A stretch of DNA of 64,000 nucleotides from Glandiceps talaboti. Lineage: Eukaryota; Hemichordata; Enteropneusta; Spengelidae. Every line of letters starts with the position of its first letter. Within the stretch, counting starts at the first letter, position 1. A model generated the notes under the pieces. The model ran no database searches, was not told where the DNA came from, and saw nothing but the letters and a program-made list of their open reading frames with translations. Where the stretch lies: assembly GCF_964340395.1 (NCBI RefSeq), contig NC_135556.1, forward strand, positions 2,877,001-2,941,000. The letters are read 5' to 3'. Positions 1 to 10,599 of the stretch are shown piece by piece. The position numbers and the translations under genes are program-made.

Positions 1-654
1 CGCGATTTCTCAACTCAACTTGACCATTGACGAATGTTACTGTACCGACAACATAAAACAGTAGTTTATTCTTTTAGAACATGTAACACAAATACCCATT
101 TATCGATGACATAAAAGTCACAACCCGGAAATTCAACTGCACTTCCCTAAGCCCTAGCATGGTTTATACTTCCATGGCCCTAGTATTGCCATGCCTAGTG
201 CCTGAGCTTGTAGTAATAGTATGTCGACTCGTGCGCCGAACTTGTAACAATTTCTAATCGAGGTTGATGATGCTTTCATACTCGCTATAGTGTTACGATA
301 ATCTTGTTAACAGACCTACTGTACATGTTACCCCCGGCCGGGACTGTTACAATATCATGTCCCTGAAATGACGACTGGGAGATGAACGGAGTAGCAATAT
401 ACGCAAGATCGAAAGAAACACTGCGGCACCCATTCAACTAATCATAGGAACGGTCTGTGGGGCAAAGTGTCTCGTGGAACGATCGCTTGACTGTCTGGGT
501 TCAATCGGCGTGAATTTTGAGTCATCACCGTGGCGAAAGACTTTGAAAATATTTTTGCGATTTCACATTTACAAGATTCAGAATCATATGAATGGGTGGC
601 TCGAGCACAGACATGACGATCGTCAATATTAATCGATCGATTGAACATGATCAT

Positions 655-752
655 TTTCCAGGGTTTTCCAGGGGTAGGGCGCATTTTTCCAGGGTTTTCC
701 AGGGCTTTCCAGGGAGGGTTTGAAATTCCAGGGTTTTCCAGGGTTTTCCAGG
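655..752. repeat. short tandem repeat based on CCAGGGTTTT
   Basis: The motif TTCCAGGGTTTTCCAGG recurs six or so times in about 100 bases, with two interruptions. It is a simple low-copy minisatellite in intergenic or intronic DNA. The open frame that crosses it is a by-product of the repeat and is not called as a gene. Confidence 0.7.
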
Positions 753-919
753 ACCGTGCGAACCCTGGATATACTCAACGGGTTGTTGGTGTGTGACATA
801 GAATTTTCTTATCTGCCCAGACAATAAACTCACAAAAGCAGAATAATCCATCGTTCTTCACATTGCTGTAATGATACAACTTACTGTACATTAATATGTA
901 GAATAGAATAAATACATAC

Positions 920-1110
920 TTCAATCGTAGATAACTGTTTGTTTCTGATCCTGCTGATCTGATAATATCACTCATTAAGTCATCCAACAAGAATTCACTT
1001 AGATTACCCCGTTCATACATCTTGCTGACATGGATCCAGGTTAGTAAGGTGTATCTGTGTACTTCAGATGAACAGAATTCACGTTGATTCTTGCAGTGTT
1101 CTTCACATAC
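920..1110 (-). CDS. exon 3 of unidentified CCCH zinc-finger gene
   Basis: This 191-bp segment is open on the minus strand. It is bounded by an acceptor (AATGTAG before base 1110) and a good donor (A|GTATGT after base 920). It reads in phase 0, beginning VCEEHCKNQREFC and ending in SETNSYLRL plus two bases, so the entry phase matches the end of exon 2 at 11961. The encoded stretch has several cysteines and an amphipathic, soluble character (YTLLTWIHVSKMYERGNLSE). I do not recognise the family. The intron back to exon 2 would be about 10.8 kb and is full of transposons. The gene must continue left of the window because this exon ends in phase 2. Linkage to exons 1 and 2 is inferred from strand, order and phase only. 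Confidence 0.6.
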
Positions 1111-1552
1111 CTACATTAATCAATATAAAGTAGGGAATCTTTAATTACACTGAAAAAATTAATTCCATGGTGCTAATATAAGACATGTACATGTAATCAT
1201 TCAATCAACAATAACTGGTATCATAGTTGGTACAGATTTGATAAATTAGTCTTTACCTAGGGCTGTTCATCCTCAAGGAAACCCTTCCAGTGAGTCACTC
1301 CAAAACTTTACGAATTATTAAAGCATCTCCTCAGAGGCAAAATATTTGCATTTACAGGTATTTACTGCACATTTATAATTAGTCAAGGCAATATGCACTG
1401 AATATAATTAGAATTGTTATTCTATGACTCTTTATTTTATATTAAAAAACATTATCCTCCTCAATCATTAACCTAAAAATCATGTTTACAATGGGTCGAT
1501 ATAACAATCTACCCAAAGGTTTTTAGCACAACTGAAGTGATAAGGTTCAGCA

Positions 1553-1825
1553 GCCTAGCAACAAGACCATGCCATAGCAACAGCCAAATGATCATTATAT
1601 TGCAAAGATAAGAGATTAATAAACAAATGAATAAACATATAAAATGTATGTAAACATACCTAGCAACAAGACCACACACATAGCAAACATGATCACATAT
1701 ATTGCAAAGATAACGAGGGAAGAGACAAATGAAGAAACATCCAAAACATGTATGCAAATATGTCTAGCAACATGACCATGTCCATAGCAACAGTCAAATG
1801 ACTGTGGCCACCACGTCTAATTACC
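1553..1825 (+). repeat. repeat family C, about 105-113-bp units (CCTAGCAACAAGACC)
   Basis: Three diverged units start at about 1554, 1661 and 1763. Each carries CCTAGCAACAAGACCA, then CCATAGCAACAGCCAAATGA, then TTGCAAAGATAA. The same family returns at 13870-14014, 15368-15640 and 16310-16520 (opposite strand) and at 31590-31845 (same strand, 113-114-bp spacing). It abuts family A on the right here. Confidence 0.75.
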
Positions 1826-2105
1826 GAAATATGCCAATAACTTACTAAAACTGACAGCTACATCAATAATATTTTCAAGACATATGTGCTTAGGTATTGC
1901 AAATGTATGTACCAAATTATATTGAACTTGAAGTATGCATTCGTGATATATAGCCTAATTACCGAAAACCACTAATTACACAAATTACTCATTAGTATTC
2001 ATGGAATGTTTACCAAAACCTAATTAGTTCTTCCCATTACCCTACGGAATACGTCTTCAAAATTTCGTTTGAATTGATCCAACCATTTTTTTAGAAAATG
2101 ATGAT

Positions 2106-2137
<32 letters not shown>

Positions 2138-2195
2138 ACATTTCAACCCCTAATAGTAATACATCTCGTTCCTTACGGAAGGAAATAACTGTTCT
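1826..2195 (+). repeat. degenerate copy of 145-bp repeat element A, with (CA)n
   Basis: The sequence shares GCCTAATTACCGAAAA, the CATTAATTA-type core and the terminal module TTTTTTAGAAAATGATGA-(CA)n-TTACGGAAGG with the longer element at 3990-5246. A (CA)n tract lies at 2104-2141. It holds about two units and the terminal part only, so it is a truncated copy. Confidence 0.6.
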
Positions 2196-2450
2196 TCCAA
2201 TCTGTAATGGCAGTACATCTGATGACAAGAAACCAATAACACAGACCACATGGAAAACAAAGGAAAACATGACTATACTTGAACTAGACACTCACATATG
2301 AAAAAACATAATAAAAAAAACATAATAAAAAACAGGCCCTCAATGATGACATAGTCCCCACCATAGTCCCTGCTGTTTGGGAGCTTTTGATCCCTGTTTG
2401 GATTGTAACACTTCTTGTCTGTGATAGGTGCGATCACAAATTGACATGCA

Positions 2451-2880
2451 TCAGAGGTTTTACATATTCACTTTTGGATTATGGAGGTCCTTGGAACCCA
2501 TAGGTCTGAAATTTTGGGGTCCCAACTTCAAATCTGGGGTCCTTCACAAAATCAAGAAATTGATGTCAGATAAATGAGGTAATAGGACAATGGACATATC
2601 AAAATAAGCAAGAACAAAATTGAATTTTAATATTAATTTAATTGAATTGAATTGGCAAATGAAAAAACAAAATAAATATTACTTTAAGTCCAGTCTTTAT
2701 TCAGTCATGATTAGAAAACAACAACTCTGTTATGTTCAACATGTTCATGTAGTTTGTAGTTTACATTCTAGGACAGCTCCTGGAACAAACCTTTTTGGCT
2801 GTGATCCAGGAAATACAAGTTATCTATGACAAGGTATAATAAACAAGGCTTCATGGAAGACATATTCCCAAAAAAAGTAT
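2451..2880 (-). mobile_element. right-end fragment of the CAGGGTTTTACAT hAT family
   Basis: Beginning at 2451 (CAGAGGTTTTACAT), this stretch matches the right end of the element at 5647-7494 read on the other strand. Shared blocks include GGTCTGAAATTT, TCACAAAA, AAGAAATTGATGTC-like sequence and, further in, AATAAAGACTGG. It lacks its own recognisable left end nearby. It may pair with the left-type end at 10598, which would make one large interrupted element. That pairing is inference. Confidence 0.5.
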
Positions 2881-3172
2881 TTCTTGTAGTGACTACAACA
2901 AGTTCTTTAGTTTGTACATTATGTCACAGGCTTTCAGTTCAAAAAGGACAACAACTATGGTATGGCCTTTAAGGCAATCAAAAAGATACACTGACAACAC
3001 CTGAAAGGGTTGTTCATTTCTTATCTATTATGTGTAGATCCTTGACAATTTCAGGCACACTAGCATTAATATTTATATTATCTTAATGATTTCAAAATAG
3101 GAAGACATAGCTATTTGACCCTGAAGATGAAGGTCAAGGTCAAAACTCAGTGTGTCATTAGAAAGCTAATCA

Positions 3173-3547
3173 TTGATAAGCACTACGAAGGCACTTGAAT
3201 ATATAATTTTTGCAGATTCCACCTCAGAAAGGTGTCCTGTTAGCATATCTGATCTTATCTGTTCACTACACCATGCTCTTCGTCTGAGTGAACATGGTTC
3301 ACACGTTATGTTAAGGCATCATTCAAGAATAAACAAATATCTTCGTTCTCCTCAGCGATGCAAAATTTGTATGAAACGCTTTTGCAACTGTATCTCTGTC
3401 AAATTGAAAGTTCACGCTGTCATTCATACTTCATGTCATGGAACTCAGTTTGTGCATTATGGTATTAATTCTTTTGTTTTCTCGGCCTGCATAGTGGAAG
3501 GGCCCGGTAAAGATGACTCATCTTCCATCGCCCCTTGCAAATTTTGA
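3173..3547 (+). other. unassigned open frame, 124 codons
   Basis: An open frame of 124 codons starts with TTG; the first ATG lies far downstream. It contains a cysteine cluster RCKICMKRFCNC. I recognise no family and see no convincing splice or promoter signal. It lies between a hAT end fragment and repeat A, in the intron of the minus-strand CCCH gene. It could be a decayed transposon exon or chance. The neighbouring 2880-3170 and 3550-3985 show nothing further. Confidence 0.12.
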
Positions 3548-3989
3548 ACATGCATGAAATCAGTAAAGGAGATCCCATTTACTAGCTATAACATAATCAG
3601 TATGGAGAGTATGTAATTTAGCTGTGTATGATTTTAGATTGGCTATGAGCTGGCCGATTTCATGGACAACAATTGAACACCATTCTCACAAACCAGAGCT
3701 GTTATTTCTTCTGCTACATTTCGAAATAAAGATTCTGGCATCTTAAGGCTGTCAAAGCTGCATTAAGTCATGTATACGTAATATATATTCATGAGCAATA
3801 ACATCATGATAATCCGACCAATCAAAGTCCGTCTCTCAATGAATGTGTTTCAGAATCATAACAACAATGGTCATTCATGTTATGGCCATTGAATTGTGCC
3901 AACGCAATTTAGAAAAACTACAGGGTACTCACACCGCAACTATCCCAAAAGAAGTCCTAATAACTTAAGCACCACATTTAAACTGAATG

Positions 3990-5246
3990 CCTCCCGTAAG
4001 GGAATCACTAATTATGCAAATAACTCATTAAACTAAAAAAACTATCATGGTAACAGGCTTTGTTTTTTGGACAAGCATGCTTTCTTAGGTTAATGTATGC
4101 GCCAAATTATACGGAATTTGAAGAGTGCATGGTACTGCTTAATTACTGAATATCGTTCATTATTCAAAATACTCGTTAAAGGTAAAAGTAGGAACAAACT
4201 TCATAGGACAGGTGCGTATTATTATGGTTGATGTACATATCATATTATACGAAATTTGAAGCTTGCATTTTTAAGATACAACCTAATTACCTAAAATCAT
4301 TAATTATACAAATTTTTCATTAAAACTAAGCTATATAAAAGATTTTATAGGACATATCCGCTTTGTTATGGTTAACGTATGTACTAAATTGTATTGAAAT
4401 TGAAGTATGCAGTCTTAAGATATAGCCTAATTACCGAAAACATTAATTATGCAAATTATTCATTAACACTGTAAGGTATATCAACTAACTTTATAGGACA
4501 TACACAATTTGTTATGGTTAATGTATGTACTGAATTGTATTGAAATTGAAGTATGCAGTCGTAAGATATAGCCTAATTACCAAGAATCATTAATTATGCA
4601 AATTATTCATTAACACTGAAAGGTACACCAACAAGCTTTACAGGACATGTGATTGTTATGGTTAACGTGTGTACTGAATTATATTGGAATTGAAGTATGT
4701 ATTCTTAAGATATAGCCTAATTACCGAAAATCATTAATTATGCAAATTATTCATTAACACTGTATGGTGCATCAACAAATTTGATAGGACATATGTGTTT
4801 TCTTATGGTTAAGGTATGCACTAAATTATGTTGAATTTGAAGTATATTCTTAAGATATAGCCTAATTACCAAAAAAAATTAATTATGCAAATGATTCATT
4901 AACGCTGTAAGATACATCAACAAATCTTATAGGACAAATATATGTTGTTATGTTTAATGAATATACTAAATTATATTGAAATTGAAGTATGCAGTCTTAA
5001 GATATTGCGTAATTAGTTTATTTCATTAATATGCAAATTTCTCTAATTAAACATTAGATCTGGCTCAAAACCTACTCAGGTCTAGCTATTACCCTAAAGA
5101 TTATATATCCCAAACGTCATTACAATTGAGCCAGCCGATTTTTAGAAAATTATGACAATGACACACAGACAGAAACAGACAGACAGACACACACACACAG
5201 AGACACACATTCCCCCTTTTAATACCTCCCGTACCCTTACGGGAGG
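3990..5246. mobile_element. non-autonomous element A with internal 145-bp tandem repeats
   Basis: The left boundary reads CCTCCCGTAAGGG (3990-4002) and the right boundary CCCTTACGGGAGG (5234-5246), an inverted pair; the right end is itself a palindrome (ACCTCCCGTACCCTTACGGG...). Between them are about seven diverged units of 144-147 bp. The GCCTAATTACC landmarks fall at about 4282, 4426, 4572, 4716 and 4861. Each unit carries CATTAATTATGCAAATTATT and TTGAAGTATGCAGTCTTAAG. A CAGACAGACAGACACACAC tract precedes the right end. No coding capacity is seen, and no target duplication is clear. Confidence 0.65.
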
Positions 5247-6190
5247 TAAAAACTATAATTAGGGAGTATAATAGAAATGATGGCCTTTTACATGTTGCGT
5301 TTTGGACGCAGCAGTAAAAGAGGCTGTGGTTTGCGATGATGATCAAGCAAGTCCAACAGGCAGACATAGCTAGCTAGCTAGTGCGGATATGTGAACAGCA
5401 AACATTGACAGATGCAAGCACTGAGTGAATGTGAACGGGCGATTCAAAAGACCTGTGTAAAAGTCATTAGTCTCATTTAAATCTACTAGGATAACCACTA
5501 TTTGACGGGGTTAAAGAGTATAAAGTAAGAACGGGGAAAGATTTGTTGAACATTTACATTAAGTGCTGGTAAACGGGCACTGTACAGAGTATGGATGCCA
5601 TAACTACAGTCCCGGCGTTCTGAACTCATGCACCCGAAGCAAAGACCAGGGTTTTACATGACGCAATATATTGCGTCTTTTATACATTATTATGGCCTCA
5701 TGACCCTCATAAAAATCAGTCTTATCGGACACAAGAATTTCGGCACAAGATATAATATTCCCCTCCGTTTGAAGTGATTGCATTAGATTCTGATTACAGT
5801 AGAAACCCCCCGACTTGAAATGAAAAGTTCCGGAACTTCATTATTTATTCATCAGGACATCACCATTTGCACCAATAGCAAGATATATACTGCGTCGGTG
5901 CTTTGTTTCGATACTTTTTCAAACTGTTAACTTTTGTCTGATTGGGTTAAACATTTCCAATGGTTTTCAACTTTTTAAAATGGCCGCTGGTCCAAGACGA
6001 TAGTTTCTTCAGCGGCAGGCTGTCTGACACAGATTCTGCCGTGGTACTAGTAAGAAGTCACTGGTTTTACTGATGAAGGATTGAACTTTCAACGATGGGT
6101 GGCTCAATCGTTTTAAATGGTGTCGTCACTTGTCCAATCTGATTAAAATCCGTTGTGTAGATAGGCTACGTTGTAGTACCATGCGTCCTT

Positions 6191-6283
6191 GTAATTGTGT
6201 CTTTACGTACGTACTTTGTCTTCCGGGTGTTACCGCCTATCTCACCGGTAACAACCGGAAGACAAAAGATGCAATTACGATGA
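6191..6283. other. internal hairpin of the MITE
   Basis: TTTGTCTTCCGG with GTAATTG outside and GTTACC inside is mirrored by GGTAACAACCGGAAGACAAA and CAATTAC. The arms are roughly 35 bp around a loop near 6235-6245, a strong fold-back in DNA or RNA. Confidence 0.75.
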
Positions 6284-6299
6284 AGTAAAGGTAAACAAG

Positions 6300-6862
6300 T
6301 CATTGAGAATGACATAGTCCCCGTTATGATTGGGTTTTAAGGAATTATCACTACTCTGATCACGCAACAACACTTGTGAACCTAAATCAAACTGACTTAG
6401 ATATGTTGTGTCTGCTTGTTGGACATGGAACATGCCTACAACAATAAAGGATGGGTCAGGTATGGGGGATCGTATCACAACGAAAATGGATATGCACATG
6501 TATGTCATAGAACACTGTCCTAATACCAACTTTGAATGAGATCTGTTCAAGCATGTCTGAGTTATGGCTTTGGACATAGAAAAATTCGCAAACAAAATGG
6601 CTGCCAGGCGGCCATATTGGATCGTATCAAAACAACAATGAATATGCACATGTATGTCATAGAACACTGTCCTAATACCAACTTTGAATGAGATCTGTTC
6701 AAGCATGTCTGAGTTATGGCTTTGGACATGGAAAATTCGCAAACAAAATGGCTGCCAGGCAGCCATATTGAATCGTATCACGATGAAAATGGAAAACGGA
6801 CGCACGGACAGACGGAACCCAATCCATAAGTCCCCGTCCCGGACTTCGTCCGGCAGGGACTA
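6300..6862 (-). repeat. family B element with 151-bp units (copy B1)
   Basis: On the minus strand the unit contains CAGACATGCTTGAACAGATC, TTCTATGACATACATGTGCA and GGCCATTTTGTTTGCGAAT-like sequence, repeated about 2.2 times at 150-151-bp spacing. The outer ends are a divergent inverted pair: CATAGTCCCCGTTATGATTGG near 6316 and the right end GGACTTCGTCCGGCAGGGACTA at about 6841-6862, which includes the small palindrome CCGGACGAAGTCCGG. The same ends and units occur at 10600-11800 and 31846-33480. Open frames here are produced by the stop-poor repeat and are not genes. Confidence 0.75.
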
Positions 6863-7500
6863 ATAAAAGAAACGTAGCCTATTTACACATCGGATTTTAA
6901 TCAGATTGTTACTTGTCAGACCGTAACGTCATGGAATGCGATGTTTGTTTCAAAGCAAAACGAAAAATAATCCTTTTCTGAAGGGTGTTCAAATTTCAGA
7001 AACTCAACTCTTACACGAAATTAAGACTCTAGAAGTCACATAAACAGTGTTTGTTTGTTGTCCATGAAGTTGGACTTTACTACACTTACAGACCAACAGG
7101 TAACAAATGGGAGGAAATCTCAAGAGATGAGTGACAATGTATGGTTTGTCAGGGATGCATTGAACAGGTACTTTCAAAATCTCTAGAATTTGAATTACGA
7201 ACGATAAAAATGTAAATGTGTGTTATAACAAAGTTCCTATCTCATGGATGAATAAAGACTGGGATTAAACTTAATTACCGGTATTTGCATTTTCATTTGC
7301 CTTCTCAATTTCATTCAAATCAATTTAATTCTGTTCTGGCTTATTTCAATCGCTCCATTGTACTATTTCCCCATCTTACAGACATTAATTGCTTGGTTTT
7401 GTGAATGACCCACAGATTTCCAGCTGTGACCCCTAAATTTTCAGACCTTGGGTCACAAAGACTCCCCATAACCAAAAAGTGATGTAAAACCCTGAAAGAC

Positions 7501-7960
7501 ACTGTGCTAAAAGGTCGTATTTGTTCAGCCCACCCTAGGTTCAGTTCCTTGTAAAATCAAGAGTATGGTAAACAACCCTTCAATAACTACAGGTTGTGAA
7601 TGGAATTAAGTTTATATTGAGTGAACTCGCATGAATCAGTCAAATCTTGGCTTGTTTTAACCATAGATCTATTATTGAGAAAATCCATGTTGTAACCTAC
7701 TTGCTACAATTACAAACTCATGATTGTATCGGATGTCCAGTCTGACGGTACAACAAATCCATGCTCTTATAAAACCCTGTTTGACACTTCGAGGCAAGAT
7801 TTATAGATCAATATTTTATGTTCATACGTGTATTATTCCAATCTTGTCTGTAGGATGACAAAAATAAAATTTCAGCAACAAGAATCCAACTTGGCCAAGT
7901 CAGTTTTCAGTGTACATACTAGTATCTTGCCAAGGCATTGTATATCACGTGGTATGCATG
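7501..7960. other. no feature recognised
   Basis: This is intron sequence of the minus-strand gene. I see no repeat, exon or regulatory signal I can support here. Confidence 0.4.
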
Positions 7961-7964
7961 AGGC

Positions 7965-8075
7965 CAGCGTGCGAAATTAACGCCGGTCCTTTGGCCCGAG
8001 ACCAACAAATTTCCGTTCGGACCGACAGTTTTTCAGAATTACAACAACGTATCGGTCCTTATGACCGATTGGAAT
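7965..8075 (+). repeat. hAT-like terminus (CAGCGTGCGAAATTAACG)
   Basis: CAGCG followed by TGCGAAATTAACGCCGGTCC resembles the terminus at 12342 (CAGGGCTCGAAATTAACG) and the TIR of the element at 12798-13859. No matching right end was found, so it is treated as an orphan end. The 8130-8810 stretch after it shows nothing else I can name beyond a short GAA run at 8460. Confidence 0.35.
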
Positions 8076-8814
8076 TTGGAGTAAATAATAATATTTATTC
8101 AAAGATATATTCAATTTCACCTACATGAATCTGATCTTGTGTTACCTATTTTACTCTCGACATCTCGTTCAAGTCAAGCGACACAGAGCTAGCTCGCTAC
8201 GTATTGTTGCCAATGTTGATATCTAGTCTACATGACGTAGCATACAGCGTCTAATCAGAACGTCTTAGACATTCAGACTCATTTTACGCATTCAGCGCAT
8301 GCGTCTTTTTCCGCCATGATATCGTAATCATTTAATCATTGTTGTAAAGTTTACTGCTCGAAGTGTATGAAACTTTTAACGTGTTTGAGACAGTTCCACG
8401 TTGCATTTATAAAGTATGTGGCGATACATTGTATTTAGAAGGCGGCAATGAGCTTCCGAAGAAGAAGAAGAAGACGAAACATACACTGTTTTTTTAAAGG
8501 CTGGTATTAAAGCCGGTAAATGTTAGATGGGGTTCCCGATCAATTTACCGGAGTTCCCCATGTCTGTTGCCACAATCAAAACAAACTGACGGAAAACATA
8601 TGAAAATGGCGTTTTAACTAATAAAGAAGGCAGGTACACTTCGTAAAATATCTTCAGTACGTTTTTTTTTGTAAAAACAGTAAAAAAATGCGTAGTCTGA
8701 TTGCTTTCAATTTGATGCATATGATAAATGTGTCCTGTCATGTTGTAATCAACGTGTAGACTTAGAAATGTTGCATTTTTGTTGCCATTGTTGTATCTGG
8801 AAAATCACTGCATC

Positions 8815-9150
8815 ATGCCAAACACGGGGACATAGTGGATGACACATTACAGTACAGTTACCATATCACGTTCCCAAGTCAAAAAAAAAGCTCGCACTGT
8901 AAGACATGTTTAGCCATAGTTCTCTTCATCATGGTCAGATTTCTTACACAAACAGTCAGAGATGATACTCAATACACCACGGTAGGGTATACGGGTAGGG
9001 CTTTATGGGGGGCTTCAGTACTATTTGTAAAGACTGAAGGAAGACGAAACCGCTCCGTGTCACTGTGTGGATGGAAATTGAAATATTAAAAGCAAATACA
9101 CAGTTTTCAAGAGGGATAGTTACGCGATAAAACTTTCTGCTATGATGTGA
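8815..9150 (+). repeat. dispersed repeat E, copy 1
   Basis: About 330 bases, from ATGCCAAACAC to AAAACTTTCTGCTATGATG, match the minus strand of 34880-35215. Shared blocks include AGCCATAGTTCTCTTCA-like, GAAGGAAGACGAAACCGCT, CCGTGTCACT and CAGTTTTCAAG. Reading frames are not conserved between the copies. The second copy lies inside the hAT-like element at 33933-36291, so E may be internal hAT sequence. The adjoining acidic open frame at 9151-9432 (ESDFGLCDSEFSES) is unassigned. Confidence 0.6.
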
Positions 9151-9466
9151 ATGTGTGGGTCTACGTTCGCTAAGAGTTGGAAAGCTACATCAGCTGTTGC
9201 CACAGACGATGAATCTGACTTTGGATTATGTGATTCAGAATTTAGTGAATCGTACAGAGAGGAAGGAGAGGACTGTGATCTCTTAGATATTGTAGAAAAT
9301 GTAGATTTATTGATTCATTCACCCATATTATCTACAATCTATGGATCTGTATTTCTATGGTGGAATGAATTCATTCAGTCTCAGACCGCTATAGTCTATA
9401 GGAACAGATTATGTGAGAATGAATATTCATAGTCTCTGGGTTCATAGTTACAAATGAAAATCTCTA

Positions 9467-9536
9467 CTCACAGAGTCAAAAATGACTTCGTTGGGAATCC
9501 AAAATTTACTTCCAAGTTATTTTTTGACTCTGTGAG
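9467..9536. other. 16-bp perfect inverted repeat
   Basis: CTCACAGAGTCAAAAA (9467-9482) is mirrored by TTTTTGACTCTGTGAG (9521-9536) around a 38-base loop. It could be a tiny fold-back element or a structured RNA stem. There is nothing else to support a function. Confidence 0.7.
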
Positions 9537-9924
9537 TGGAAATTGTATGAAATAAAAGTGGATAGTGAACAATTCGTTGTACTCTCTTTTACTTTTATAT
9601 CTAAAGATATGCTGCATCATATTAAAGTTCAAAATCATTTAGTCTGTAAATGGGGGAGGGGTGTAGATACAGGTCGTGAACATGAACTGCATTGAGTATG
9701 GACCAGCAGTTTTCCTTAAGGACCAGTAGCATTTGCTACATGTCGGTCCTTATGACCAGTAGTCATTTTCCCTTAAGTTCACACACTGCATGAGGCAATC
9801 TGATTGGTTGTTGTGTTGACGTACAAAGCCACAGGAATAAATCCCTAAATTGTATGTGAATGCATCCATAGCCATCTGGATGGCACATGTTGATGGTGCT
9901 GTAAACGAGGCTGTGGTTTGTGAC

Positions 9925-10598
9925 GATGTTGAACACTGTTAATGTGACTTCTAGAGTCAAATTGTCATGTAAGAGTTGAGTTTCGGAAGTTTAATTTGTA
10001 CATCCGTCCACGTCAGTGAAGGATTTTTTGCTTTTGTTTTCAAACAACAAATGGGCCTCGTATTGTATGATGTTACGGTCTGACACGCAACAGAGCCATT
10101 TAAAATGATCAAGCCACCCATTGTTGAACAATTGATCGTTTTCCGGTAGAGCCAGTGCCTTCTCACTAGTATCAGCTGGTGATTGCTACTATAGTAGCAT
10201 CCATGTCAGACAGCCTGCCACCGAAGGAACGGCAGAGGCTGGTCTTTCATCTCAGAGCAGTGGCCATATTTAAAGTTGAGAATAATGGCAAAAATTTAAC
10301 CCAATTAAAACAAGTTTAACAGTTTGCAAAAATATGTAAACAAAGTGGCTATGCAGTATATATCTTCTTATTGGTAGAAACAGTGACATCCTTGTGAATA
10401 AATAATGAGATTCCGGAGTGTTCCATTTCAAATCAGGGGCTTCCAATGTAGTTAGTAATCAGATGCGAGCACAAACAGGGGGATATTAACTACGACAAAA
10501 TTCCTGCGTCCCAAAGGACGCACTGGTAATTTTTATCGGGGTTTCATGTCCATAATTATGTGTAAACGATGTAATGTACTGTGTCATGTAAAACCCTG
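9925..10598 (-). mobile_element. hAT-type element of the CAGGGTTTTACAT family (copy X2)
   Basis: Read on the minus strand from 10598 (CAGGGTTTTACATGAC), the sequence follows copy X1 through its left half. Shared blocks include CATTATTTATTCA, AAGATATATACTGC, GGCAGGCTGTCTGACA, GGGTGGCT and TCAGACCGTAAC, then ACTCTAGAAGTCACA. Homology stops at about 9925. It lacks the MITE and so preserves the empty insertion site. Between 9690 and 9925 lies a different dispersed repeat, also seen near 5290-5345 (GAGGCTGTGGTTTG). Confidence 0.7.
9957..10133 (-). pseudogene. hAT transposase N-terminal fragment in copy X2
   Basis: The minus strand reads FNNGWLDHFKW, then SDRNIIQYEAHLLFENKSKK, then DGCTNF, and after one frameshift KLPKLNSYMTI and a stop at 9957-9959. 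Compared with the X1 copy, the two zinc-binding cysteines (CDVC) have been lost (YEAHL), while the GC-x-NF part of the TTF-type finger remains. It is a dead fragment of roughly 60 codons. Confidence 0.55.
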
Positions 10599-10599
10599 A

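Larger units (their letters stand above)
6135..6910. mobile_element. MITE with 38-bp terminal inverted repeats
   Basis: The left end CAATCTGATTAAAATCCG... (6135-6172) matches the inverted right end (6873-6910) over 38 bp with two mismatches. A 7-bp direct repeat ACTTGTC (6128-6134 and 6911-6917) flanks it. The uninterrupted site is present in the related hAT copy near 10080-10090 (opposite strand), which confirms the insertion boundaries. It carries a strong internal hairpin and a B-type repeat block. A lone copy of the same terminus sits at 19117-19135. Confidence 0.85.
6092..6981 (+). pseudogene. hAT transposase N-terminal zinc-finger fragment, split by a MITE
   Basis: When the MITE at 6135-6910 is ignored, the flanks read as one frame: NDGWLNRFKW before the insertion and SDRNVMECDVCFKAKRK after it, with a stop at 6979-6981. 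W-x2-F-x-W followed by C-x2-C is the start of the TTF-type zinc finger found at the N-terminus of many hAT transposases. The copy at 9957-10133 on the minus strand keeps the next part of the finger (GCTNF). Only about 40 residues remain, with a stop just upstream, so this is a relic. Confidence 0.6.
5647..7494 (+). mobile_element. hAT-type DNA transposon, deletion derivative (copy X1)
   Basis: The ends are CAGGGTTTTACATGAC at the left and, inverted, CAGGGTTTTACATCAC at the right. A perfect 6-bp direct repeat AAAGAC flanks it (5641-5646 and 7495-7500), as expected of a target duplication. CAGGG termini and a TTF-type zinc-finger transposase fragment are hAT features; from memory, Repbase separates hAT groups with 5- and 6-bp duplications from the usual 8-bp group. 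The element is about 1.07 kb without the MITE at 6135-6910. AATAAAGACTGG near 7250 resembles a 3' processing region, so transcription ran left to right. A diverged copy lies inverted at about 9925-10598. Confidence 0.8.

Noticed and set aside
9151-9432. Acidic frame ESDFGLCDSEFSES as the N-terminus of a piggyBac-type transposase
   Set aside because: Acidic starts are common; no catalytic region, TTAA duplication or second exon supports it.
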